DNA from: Schistosoma haematobium
Lineage: Eukaryota; Platyhelminthes; Trematoda; Strigeidida; Schistosomatidae
Length of the DNA stretch: 64,000 nt
Direction of reading: 5' to 3'
NCBI RefSeq assembly: GCF_000699445.3
Contig: NC_067202.1
Coordinates: forward strand, 15,777,924 to 15,841,923
In this document: piece by piece, positions 23,201 through 33,526 of the stretch
How the letters are laid out: each line of letters starts with the position of its first letter
How positions within the stretch are numbered: position 1 is the stretch's first letter
Made by a program: the position numbers and the translations under genes
The notes under the pieces: model-generated
What the model was told of the DNA's origin: nothing
Database searches by the model: none
Seen by the model: the letters and a program-made list of their open reading frames with translations, nothing else

Positions 23201-24317
23201 ACTGAACATGCTATCTGCCGAAGGTTTTGGTGGCCATCCATCCACGAAGACGTTGCAGAATTCTGCAAAAATTGTAGCACGTGCTATGCTATCAAGTCAC
23301 CCCGACAAATACCCCGCGCACCCTTAGTTCCAATGGCGACAGAAGGTACGCATCAGCGAGTTGGCATCGATATTATGGGGCCACTCACAACGTCAAAGAA
23401 CGGAAACTGTTATTTACTGGTTATGGTAGACTATTTCAGCAAATGGTGTGAAGCTGTTCCTATACCACAACAAGATGCCCTCACAGTCACTCGGGCTTTC
23501 ATTGATCATTGGGTATCCCGGTACGGCGCTCCCCTTTCACTCCATTCTGACCAAGGTTCAGCTTTTGAAAGTCATCTCGTCGCTCAGGTATGTCGATTAT
23601 TGGGAATCCGAAAAACACACTACCGCATATCATCCAGAAGGTAACGGCTTGATGGAAAGAACCAACAGGACCATCAAAGCTCTCCTTCAATCGTTTATCA
23701 ATAAGTCGTCGACGGAATGCTGGGATGACGTGATACCACAATGTCTGTTAGCTTACCGCTCATCAGTGCACGGATCTACAGGATTTTCACCGGCGACCCT
23801 ACTTTTTGGGCATGAATTGCGCCTACCCGTTGAGCTGCAATTACCGCTGTTACCATGCGAGGCCCAAGATCATGTAGTATACATCCGTAATCTTCGGAGC
23901 CGCCTAGCCGACGCCTATCGCTTAGTGAAGATCAACCTACAAAATGCCAGCAAGCACCAAAAGGACGTGTACGATCGCAAGGCGAACGGACCTGTGTATG
24001 AACCCGGAGATCGTGTGTGGCTGCACCGCCCTTTGGCTCCACCGGGGACATGCAGCAAGTTCCATCACCCTTGGCAAGGACCCTACGAAGTTGTGTTTAT
24101 GCGGTCTCCCACTACATTCGTCTTACGTAACCTCCAAAGACCCCAAGACGATGTTATAACAGTACACTACAATCAATTAAAGCCAGACAAGACAACGATG
24201 CACTTAGATACCCCGTTTGTCAACCCCCCGACTGCCGTCAGCCATTATGAAGTGCCACCAGAAGGAGGGGTAGCATACCCATGTCCAGCACCAGGCACTG
24301 AGGACAGTGCCTCATGA
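20196..24317 (+). pseudogene. Gypsy gag-pol polyprotein, interrupted
   Basis: One polyprotein region. The gag part ends in a knuckle-like CFYCRRFGKNAKKC (about 20943-20984) in which the usual His is Lys. Protease DTGAS is at 21111-21125. Reverse transcriptase has LCVDYRRLNA (about 21772) and YLDD (22072-22083). RNase H DTDAS is at 22522-22536. Integrase has the H-H-C-C finger (about 23168-23285) and a DDE triad at 23369, 23549 and 23655. Damage: TAA 21666, TGA 21723, TAA 22180, a frameshift at the A9 run 21932-21940, one between about 22560 and 22658, and one between 23551 and 23655 that separates the second Asp from the Glu. The downstream reading continues to TGA 24315. Confidence 0.9.
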
Positions 24318-24327
24318 AGAGAGGGGA
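24316..24327 (+). promoter_or_regulatory. Polypurine tract
   Basis: GAAGAGAGGGGA lies three bases before the 3' LTR, the expected place for plus-strand priming. It overlaps the gag-pol stop codon. Confidence 0.7.
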
Positions 24328-24330
24328 TAG

Positions 24331-24642
24331 TGTAACAGTATCAAAAATCATTACGTGTAACTTTACTGATGCAAGTTTGTTTTCCTTATTTCAGGACAAC
24401 AGAAAGTGAACGTATTAGAAATAGAACAAAGCTTGCGCAAACTAAACCTGCTGGATGATGAGTAAAACTATTTTGTAATAGACTTCTCTTTTTGTACAAA
24501 AACCGCGTATTTCAATATTTAATATATCTCTGTTGTGCTCGCACGCCGTGTTCTCACTTGAGTGGCATCTGCCAGTCCTGACTGTTGTGTTGTGTTTCAG
24601 ATTGCTCCTGCCTGCAAGTAAACGCTAAGAATACGTGCTACA
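24331..24642 (+). repeat. 3' long terminal repeat
   Basis: 312 bp, identical on reading to the 5' LTR and followed by GCAG, the right target duplication. Confidence 0.93.
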
Positions 24643-24646
24643 GCAG

Positions 24647-25330
24647 TAGTACATTCTTTGGGTGTGAGTTGAAGCCTGATTTCAGAACTGAAAACACTCA
24701 GTGTTGTGACAAGTAATTCTTGATATTTTTATTTTGATAATTTTTTATGGTCAAATATTACTTTCTGAACTATCTGTACATGGTATATCCAGAAAAGAGA
24801 GAATGATATGTCTTTGCTAACAGAAACGTCTATTTGTTGAAATTAATACCTATCTTATATCCTTTATCACTTAACCCACTTTATGTTAATTAGATTTGGT
24901 TATCTGTTGAACAACTATTGGTTGAATAGCCGGGTGGTAATATTTGCTTCGGTGATAATGTACAAGTAAATTTGAAGTTGTGTATAGTATCGTTTTTTAC
25001 CCCAGCACTCTATTTTAGATTTCGGCTGGACAGGAGAATGAGGGTCTGAACTAACTGTTATATCCTAGTGAAGATTAAATTGCCGGTAACTTCTGGGATC
25101 TATTAATGGACTAATATTATAAATATGTATTCCTATTGCATATTTGTTCAGTAACTAGATTATGTATATTTGTATTCCTCTTATTATAACCTTCATTTTT
25201 GACCTATAAATTATTATTATACAAGTTACTGTTCTTAAATTATACTCAGTTTATTAATTACTACCACGTTCACAGCCACTTTTTTGGCTTAATGTTATCT
25301 CCTATTTTAATGGTGCGATTCGGTCTGTTT
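24647..25330. other. Intergenic flank, nothing recognised
   Basis: AT-rich sequence right of the Gypsy element with no ORF or known repeat seen. Confidence 0.4.
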
Positions 25331-25344
25331 GGCTGATATGTAAA

Positions 25345-25580
25345 CCCTGCGTGTTTGAAATAAATGATTCGCATAGTGAAAGCTGGTATTGGCGTTCTGG
25401 ACTCAACTGGACAGGCTAGGCGAATAAAGGCTCAATAAGGACACTGGGCTGCTCATATCGGCCGAACGCCATTGGTTTAGCACAGTACGGGAGTGGAGAA
25501 GTCGTATTTCGATTGGCAAATAAATCACGTGGTAAAACGCCAGACTTAAAGTCACAACACCAACCTCCACAGATATTTCT
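25345..25580 (+). repeat. Unclassified dispersed repeat, copy 1
   Basis: It shares an ordered set of blocks with 45955-46150: CATAGTGAAAGCTG, TCTGGACTCAACTGG, AGGCTAGGCGAATAAAGG, CATTGGTTTAGCACA and AAAGTCACAACA. Both copies are on the plus strand and neither contains an ORF. Confidence 0.55.
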
Positions 25581-27700
25581 TATTTCAAACTATTTAAGAC
25601 TGAAATCCTCAGTAGGTATTTGTAGTTAATCATCACCCAACTTCATTTATATGGTGTTTTCTAGTTCTTGATAGCCTCTTCGGTGTATTTAGATATGTCA
25701 TCACAATCTACGCAGTGAGCAGAATATTCATAACCTTTACAAACTCATGTAGGAACACTAATGTTTGTCACTCCGTTTTCTGGGACACATTTTCGGTAAT
25801 TAATCGTTCTAGTAGTGATGAAGCGCCCACTGAGTATATCACTGAGAGATATCCCTATCCTCTATATGAACAACTTTGACCAATTATTGATTGCAAATTA
25901 GTTCTTGTAGTGGCTATAAACTTGTTGACATGACTGTTTTGTAAAGAATCTGGTGAAAATTCGTGCATAAACTGTAACTGTAGTTTTTATCTAGGGCAAA
26001 TTCGACTAGGTAACTTTTAAACGAGAATATACCGTAATGATTATACTTCAGACCACACAAGCTGCTTTGGTCAGATGGCTTGGAAGCAAGATGTCGATTA
26101 TTTAGTAGTTATCCTTGATTTTCATTAAAGTATAGTCAACAGTAGTGTCACATAATTTATTTTCCAGAGTTATTCTCCATTGCGAATATTTCATAACCAA
26201 TTATTTGACACGTGCTGATTATCGCGTTTAGCCAACCTACATGTATCAGGATATCGCGGAGACTGGAAGTTAAGAACGTATTCACTGTGAGATAACTGAA
26301 TAATACTTCGACATAAGAATGCTGAACATCACAGACCGTTTTAATAGATTTTGGCAATAAACAAAAACCAGTAGACAAAAATTAGAATTTTGTACTTGAT
26401 TTTCACTTTCTTTGATTCCTAATTGTATCATCGAATTAGCCCGATGGGAAATATTTCTCACAGTAAGATACAATTACATATAAAAATGAATATGAACAAC
26501 ATGCTATTTGGAAACGTCTATAAATGAAGTTATGTCAAGATGGACTTAAGCCTAGGAATGTGTGGTGTCTGAATGAACTAATGATGCCCTCGTACTTGTT
26601 GAATGCTTGATTTCGAATTCTAAATACAGCACATTCGTTTGTGGTTATCTAGTACTTCTTGATCCTATTACGTTATTTCTGGGATTCTTAGTTCATACTA
26701 TAATTCAAATACTTATAAATATCACAGAATACCTGTTAGATGCTTTGATCTAATGATTTCCTTTAATGAACGATAATGCACAAAATTAGACTTAATATGT
26801 CAGATATATATTCTCCTAGTTGGGGTACGTTGTGTGACTTAAATACCACTACAAATGAGTGATTTCTTAACTTTTAACCCATTCGGATTGAATTTGGTTC
26901 AAAATTCATTCTATCTAACTTGATTTGAATAATTACGTACTCAAATCCACACAAAATTCACCGCAAAAAGATCCAGTAAATAATAACAAAATACGTGTAT
27001 CGACACATGGCCGAGAATCATGAAAGCTTAGGACGATCTATATCCTTCATGTCAAATTTAGTGTCCGAAGAACAGGTGTGATAATAAAACCAAGAATATT
27101 CATCTGAACGCAGAATATAGTTCGAAAAACCAAATTTATTTCGACTAAACCGAACCACTGCTTTTTTTCTGTGCAAGGCACAACTCAACAATAATAAATC
27201 ATGTCAAAATGAAAAATGCCTCAATAATAACAGCCACTTCATAGTCAAATATATCTTCTCGCACAAAATGGCTTACTGTACAACTATAACTGGTTGATAA
27301 AACAACAGTTAAGTAATTACTAGTCAGCAGCAACATTCCCAAATGAATAGGACTATAATTCTATTCTCAAAAACAAGTCCAGCCTCAATAGTTTTCAGCA
27401 GAATATAAGAGGCGAATATAAACAAAAGTCACATAATAAAGGTTGGTCACACAAGAATGAGAAACATCAGAACATAGGCTACACAAATCTTTGATGAAAC
27501 CTAGAGCCAAACATACACGAAGTACATAAAAGAAAGTGTCTGAAGTAACAAAGCTTTACATTTAAGAGTAAAACAAAATGCTATTATCACATAAAACATT
27601 TACATGGAAGGATTTTCACCTGCATCTAAACATATCAACACAGAAATATACCAAAACTATCTTGCAGCGGCCACTTCCAGAGGTTTTTGACCTGGAAAAG
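25581..27700. other. Intergenic stretch, nothing recognised
   Basis: AT-rich. Short minus-strand open stretches at 26157-26473 have no recognisable content. Confidence 0.4.
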
Positions 27701-27701
27701 A

Positions 27702-28175
27702 CCCCAAATGCCCTGCTATGGGCGAGAGTGGGGTGGGCCCCCCCTCCCTCTCCAAATGTTCTTACATGGCCACGCGTACACAGAATCTGCCAGGGACGTC
27801 CTACTCACTGCCTTCTCGTGACAGGGTGTTGTTTACGAAAGTGAGAGGACGAAAAGCGAATGTCCGACGCTTTAACCGGATTCCAAACCAATGGTGCACA
27901 TGGGCTCCAGTATCCTGAGGGAACAAATGGCGTATGAACCAATTGTTGGCCACCGACTACCATGAGACTGCATCTCCTCACGATGCCCCACTGCCTTGTG
28001 GGTCAGACCTTCAGGTCAAAGGCTCGGGGTGTGGCCTCCTAAGGAAACCACCTGCTTCGGTCTGGGCACCCGGGCAGTATCACAGCCCTCACACATATCG
28101 AATGATTTATGTGGCGCATATCTACTTGATGCCTCCTTGTACGAATGTTTATGTGTTTAAATAGAATAAAATAAA
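27702..28175 (+). repeat. Dispersed repeat of about 480 bp, well-preserved copy
   Basis: It begins CCCCAAATGCCCTG and ends in an A/T-rich tail after TTTATGTGTTTAAATAG. Diagnostic blocks are GAATGTCCGACGCTTTAACC, CAATGGTGCACATGGGCTCC, GACCTTCAGGTCAAAGGCTC and TTCGGTCTGGGCACCCGG. About twelve copies lie in the window. No B box and no protein are evident; the A-rich 3' tail suggests retroposition. The 88-, 66- and 76-codon ORFs here are incidental. Confidence 0.8.
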
Positions 28176-28179
28176 TGAC

Positions 28180-30050
28180 CTGGAAAACACATATAACCTA
28201 GAATAACCAAGCTTTTCGAAAGTAAAGAGACAGGAGATTGACAGTATGTACTTAAAGGTCACACAGTCAAGTAAATAAAACCTAAATAAAAATCAACGAG
28301 TGAAATTAAAAGTTCACTACTGAAATTATGAAATATTGGTGTAACTTGCTCACTGACAATGAAAGTGGGTCGTTTTACGTAAGGTATGAAGTCACAGATT
28401 ATTTATACCTCGTGTTGTAGACGTAGAAATGTAGTTCTCAAGATCAGTTCAAACTAGCAATCACTGATTTCATGGATCAATAGAATGCTAAGACGTAGTC
28501 ACTCCTAGTTATATTATATTATTTAATCAGTGGTGGTTAGTGAGGTATCCTGTAGTTGACTGTTACTAGATATATATAGCAAGTTAATATAGAAAGGTCG
28601 ACTCGCCTTTAATACTTTCTCTTTAGGCTCATCAAAAAAATTCAACTTAACTTTTGTGAAATAACAGCTTCTTTGCGAACAAACAATGGTTGCATGACTA
28701 GGGAAATCAAATACAACTGAGCATTCAGAGTTTTCAAAGAAAGTGTGTAAATTTAGGTCTGTGATTGTTTACAAATGAACCTATTTATGATAATGGACAT
28801 AATATATTGTAGTTGTCTAGCCATAACATGACCCGCTTCATCGCGCTAGACGGGATTAATGGTTGGTATGAACCTTTGAATAAATACAAGCTAACCAACA
28901 GAACAATGTATTTAATATAAAGGTGATAGAGGTAAAGTGGGGAGGCAGGCCTGACCGAACCATAAAGTTTCGATAGTGTTTCCACATTGATTGTCACCAT
29001 TTTTAACTCACAATTTAATGTCCAGAGGTGAAACTTAGAGGTCAGAATAGATTCAGCTTAAAGGATCGTTTGGTTACAAATCAAAGTTATTCCATCTTCA
29101 CTACAGTACTGATGAGGGATAAACCTTCACAGCACATTCAGTCATTAGTAATCGTCTAAATCATAACAGGCTAGTAGAGGATCAAAGCTACCAGGACAAC
29201 CAACAATAGAAACCACATATTATAACAGGTAGTAAATTGATGTACGTTTACTATCAATTTAAACACCAGAGTACTTTTCGTAGATGTTGACGAACATTAC
29301 TCAATTAATCCCTACATCATTCAGTTGTAGAGGTAAATAAAATCCTAAAATAAATAGTTCTGTATGTCTTCGACGTTGGCGACGACCTCATTAGTTTTAC
29401 TGGGCACACCCAGCTGAATGTTCGAGGTCACGTATTCGCGCCACATCATGAGCGGATGCGCCGTGCTATGCATCGCTTGCAACTGCTAGCCAGATTAGAC
29501 CAGGGATAAGGGAATAATTCGATTTCAATCAGCACTTATTGCCGATAGACGCCACAAAATGAATAAGTTGCTGAGAAGTACGAAAAGTTTAATCAAATTA
29601 TTTTGGACCGATAGATACCATACACTCACTATTATTGTTACTCCTCTTGTTAAGTTTCCTGTTTTAGAACCAAACTATACATCTAAATTTATACTAGAGC
29701 AGAAATCAGTATGTACTACTTCCCCTAGACATATTATCTTATTAATTTCTTATTTTGGGGTGAATCCAGATCCAACAATATTTATGTTGAATTATGCTGA
29801 TAGTAGATTAACAAACGACAAAATAAGTGTACATGGTATAGTACCATACTGGGTGAACGCATAGATAATACCTAAAAGTTAGAAGTGTGTTACCAGATAT
29901 TCATGGACTGCATAACAGTTGTGAATCAAACACAGTCTCGTGGATAATTTTTTCCCTCATAGACACAAATAGTTAATTGGCTGATGGGATCACAAATCTT
30001 TATCGATAGAGGTGGTTAAGAGTTGTGCTACAAATACATACCATCGGCCT
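28180..30050. other. Intergenic stretch with one unrecognised 101-codon ORF
   Basis: Mostly AT-rich with no repeat recognised. A plus-strand ORF at 29559-29864 (101 codons, hydrophobic segments, no known domain) follows a more GC-rich patch at 29370-29510. It could be repeat-derived or chance, and no splice or expression signal supports it. Confidence 0.3.
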
Positions 30051-30079
30051 AAACAAGATATGTTTGCTGGTGCAGAAGT

Positions 30080-30410
30080 GGGCTGGTTAAGAACGAAGGT
30101 GAGTAGAGTCCGCTCTCTCACTAAAATTCTATCGTACAGCTATGTGCACACAGCCACTGCCAGAGAAGTCCAACAATCTTTTTTCGTGGCAGGAGTGTTG
30201 TTTAAGCAACTGAGATGGAAAGTTAACATCTAACTCAGGGTACGGAGGACCTACCTGAGAGAATCGGACCTATGGTGCACATAGACTTCAACATCCTGAG
30301 GGGACAAATAACGTATGAATCTATTCTCGATTGTTGGGACAGACCAAATGCTTGGAGAGTGGCTTACTAAGAAAACCGCCTGCTTTGGATTTGGCACAAG
30401 GAACTCGAAC
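30080..30410 (+). repeat. Dispersed repeat of about 480 bp, partial copy
   Basis: It carries the CACTGCCAGAGAAGTCC block, the GGTGCACATAGACTTCA block and ends near GGATTTGGCACAAGG. The middle is shortened. Confidence 0.65.
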
Positions 30411-30444
30411 TCCTAGGACTACATAAATTCCTAGGCCGTGATCA

Positions 30445-31060
30445 CTTAGCAAATAGCCTTTTTAGGGATAACGGAACTAACTGAGATGCTTGCAAACGTT
30501 TACCAATTAGAGAATGTCCCAAAATACTGGGATGAGGTGATGGCCATAACTGTCTTTTAAAAGGGTTTATGTCACCTATGTAACAACTATTATGGGATAA
30601 GTTTAATTCTTTTTCCAAGCAAATTAATAGGTTACGTTGTACTTCGCAGATTGTTCAAAAACCCGGGGAAGATCGACTCGAGAGGAGCTGGCAGGTTTTC
30701 GAGGATGTATTTACAGTATCACCACCCTCCACCAAATGTCAGAACACTGCCATACTTATGTGCAATCACTGTTTCTTGATGTCAGAACTGGCTTCAATCC
30801 ATTGAACAGGACTGCTTACTGGAGTTATCTGTCGAAAAAGGTTGTGCCCCTTTTAGGTTACATACTTTTACAAGACTGGTAGGAACTTGTACTCACTCTT
30901 GGTAGTGAGCGGATAGAAGTAGTAGAGAGCCCATGTATTTGGGTAGTTGCGTAAGTGCTGGTGATGACGTGAGTGATGAGATCGATTCACGTATGATGAA
31001 AATCATAGTGGCATATGCTGAGCCACCTGGTTGTAAAAGGTTAGATCCATAATCCATCAG
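30445..31060 (+). pseudogene. RTE-like (SR2-type) reverse transcriptase fragment
   Basis: Plus-strand reading gives YWDEVMAI, NNYYGISL, LIGYVVLRRLF and later YLGSCVSAGDDVSDEIDSRM, the order found in RTE-clade reverse transcriptases. Internal deletions remove the catalytic palm. The 81-codon ORF at 30637-30882 is part of it in another frame. Confidence 0.65.
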
Positions 31061-31746
31061 TCAGGGCAGTCCCGCTCTGTGCTTATGAAACCTATCCTCT
31101 CCTATTTGACGATGTTAAGCGACTTTCTGTGTCCGATCATCGTTGGCCCTGATATCCATTTGCAACACTGTGTTACTGTTGTGGAGATTTGATAATGCAC
31201 ATTAGTCTTTCACAACTCCCTGGTTGGAGTACTAGAGACGGTGCAACACAGTGTCTAGAGACGTTATCAGTAATGGCTCAAAATAGTAGTCAGTGACGAT
31301 CATGCTATAACTTGCTTTTACTTTTTTCATACAAGTGAGAGGAACTTCTTTAACTTCAAGAATCCTCTCTAGTTGTATTTTCCCTGACTAAACTACCTCA
31401 CCATTCTTTTTTTTATTCTCAGTCATTAATTTCAATTCATTTTATCATATTCACGTTCAGTTATCCCTTTACAGTCACATTTCCGCAATTGTGGTGTAAA
31501 TGTATGTTTTGTTACTTCTTCGTACCGATATTTTTGTTTACATAAATAAGTATATACAAGGTCTATGAGAAAACTAAAGATCGACAAAGAAACATACGAA
31601 ATTAGTTCATTGGGTCATTAACTATTCTGGTAGGTTCATGATATCTGGTTGGGATCCATTGATATTCAGGACTGCGATTGAGCAGTCTCTTATTGCCATA
31701 TATGCATACTGTGTGTATTGCCTCGATATTGCCTTAATTCACAAGC

Positions 31747-31961
31747 ATTATAAGCAAAGACGGATAGTGGTTAGTAATGGAATTCAGGACACAGTAGCTA
31801 AGTTGGTGACGCGATGGTGTTTGAAGCGAACGGTACTGGGTTCGAGTCCCGGATTGAACATCAACCCTGAGATGCAGATACATCCAATTGACTAGTCCCA
31901 AATAGGATGAAACGTGCGTCCTGGATTCCATTGCTAGCCACTATCCATCTTTGCTTATAAT
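31747..31961 (+). repeat. Smalpha-like SINE with Pol III promoter, hammerhead-like tail and flanking inverted repeat
   Basis: A perfect A-box match TAGCTAAGTTGG (31795-31806) and B box GGTTCGAGTCC (31839-31849) give a tRNA-type Pol III promoter. The tail at 31886-31928 aligns with the schistosome hammerhead: the stem-II loop GTCCCAAATAGGA and GAAAC are present, but the CUGAUGA core position reads TTGACTA. Bases 31747-31790 are the inverse of 31918-31961 (40 of 44 match, all four differences transitions), so a second, truncated unit lies head-to-head with the first. Confidence 0.8.
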
Positions 31962-32195
31962 AGGATCTGCACGATCAGCGATTGGAAATATGACTCAGAG
32001 AATCAAGTACAATGCTATCCACTTTTTATCACACTGTCAGTTTTCAGCACAAGAATCTCTTCATACATACAAATAAAAAATAAGAATACTGAAGAGAAAC
32101 TTTTTTTTAAATTTTTACCCATGGATAAGTTCATGTTCTCATTTTTACAAACTGATAATAATAATAATAATAGAATTGAAAATAATTCGAGGTAG

Positions 32196-32228
<33 letters not shown>

Positions 32229-32524
32229 GTAACAATCATTCATTGAGGCAGGGAACCAAGTCAATCTGAATTGAAGTTCACAAGAGAAATTTCTTGAATT
32301 AATTACATATTTGTGCGTATTTAATGAAAATGAAAAAAGAAAAAAAAATTATCAAACAAAAACAACTTCTGTGATTAATCAGTGTAGTTTTATCTTCTTT
32401 TCTAAAATAACTTGAATGATCCAAAATGTCAATTTATGAATGAAGCCGGACGAAAAAGAAAACTCATCTGTACTTTATTAGTTGAATAATAATAAATCAT
32501 TGTGAAGATAATCTTATTCGCCTC

Positions 32525-32591
<67 letters not shown>

Positions 32592-32612
32592 GAGAGAGAG
32601 AGAGAGAGAGAG
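32196..32612. repeat. Microsatellite cluster
   Basis: A (CAA)n run at 32196-32228, an (ATA)n run of about 65 bases ending at 32590, directly followed by (AG)11 to 32612. The poly-Ile and poly-Val readings on the minus strand are artefacts of these repeats. Confidence 0.9.
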
Positions 32613-32792
32613 TTAAAATTGATTTTACTCAAAGCAACAATAATACAATTGTGTATTAGTAAACATACAAATGAATGTTGAATACACAAAATAATGGAAT
32701 TGGATAAAATTCGAATAAATAAAAACTTTATACACAGAAAATAGTACCAAGATGTACATCATCATAAACACACAACCGGGTATTGTTCTTCT

Positions 32793-32798
32793 TTTATT
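32793..32798 (-). terminator. Candidate polyadenylation signal of the RhoGAP gene
   Basis: AATAAA on the minus strand about 305 bases after the stop codon at 33103. It is the first good hexamer I see downstream, but others occur farther on in this AT-rich stretch. Confidence 0.35.
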
Positions 32799-33102
32799 CC
32801 CTCTTACTTGTATTTGAACACCTTACAAATTATATGGATGGGGGAAGAAGAGTAGTGTATGTAGAACGATGGTATAGGAGGGGGGTTAACTGATGATAAT
32901 AATGATAATAATAATAATATTTGGCTTAAACGTATTCCACAAAACAAAATACAAAATCAAACTGAATGTGATTCTTGAATAAACATTCAGGAAAAAAAGC
33001 AGAACGAAAAGACAGAATGACAAGGCACACACACGCAGTAACAAATAGCGATTGCAAGGAAGTCAATTTTCGTAGAGAATAACACCATTTACTAATTTCT
33101 TC

Positions 33103-33526
33103 CTATGAAATAGTTGTAGTTGAATGAGAAGTTGTCACAGGAATGACAGGTCGTCGGACAATCATTAAATCACACCGTGTAGTAGAAGGAGGGGAAGTTG
33201 ATAATGACGATGATGATGGTGGTGGTGGTGATGATGATGATGATGATGATGATAAGTTAGAAATATTTTTAACATTATTCAATTGTGTTATTAATGTATC
33301 CTCTTTATTTTTTGTATGTAAAAGTTGTGATGATGGTGGTGAAATGCAATAATAATCTAAAGTTGATGATGATGAATGAGGCAATGAATTGGCAACACCA
33401 ACAGTTAATCGTCTAACACCTTTTTGTCTATTACGTTCAGTTGATTTTTTTGGAATTGCTGATGCTGTACGATGGAGTGTAACAGTAGTAGTATTATTAT
33501 TAGAATGATTTGTTGTTTTCTTACGA
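33103..33526 (-). CDS. RhoGAP gene, terminal coding exon
   Basis: 424 nt, acceptor TTTCAG. It continues in phase to a TAG at 33105-33103. Basic start (RKKTTN), a [15 protein letters not shown] patch, then Ser/Pro-rich with a Ser run encoded by a TCA/TCN microsatellite (about 33200-33255) and a final basic VRRPVI segment. No domain is recognised. Confidence 0.75.

Larger units (their letters stand above)
19877..24642 (+). mobile_element. Ty3/Gypsy LTR retrotransposon, complete insertion of 4,766 bp
   Basis: Two 312-bp LTRs (19877-20188 and 24331-24642) that read identical base for base, both TG...CA, flank a gag-pol region with the Gypsy domain order: gag with zinc knuckle, protease, reverse transcriptase, RNase H, integrase. 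GCAG occurs immediately outside both ends (19873-19876, 24643-24646), a 4-bp target duplication. A primer-binding-like site lies 2 nt after the 5' LTR and a purine tract before the 3' LTR. The type of LTR pair and length fit schistosome Gypsy families, but I do not assign a named family. The coding region is broken by at least three stops and three frameshifts. Confidence 0.93.

Noticed and set aside
31834..31855. tRNA gene
   Set aside because: A and B boxes are present, but no acceptor stem or anticodon arm can be folded; it is the head of a SINE.
32429..32689. Poly-Ile and Ser-Leu ORF
   Set aside because: Produced by the adjoining (ATA)n and (AG)n runs.
33143..33352. Plus-strand Asp-rich ORF
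   Set aside because: It is the complement of the Ser-rich terminal RhoGAP exon, which is supported by splice phase.
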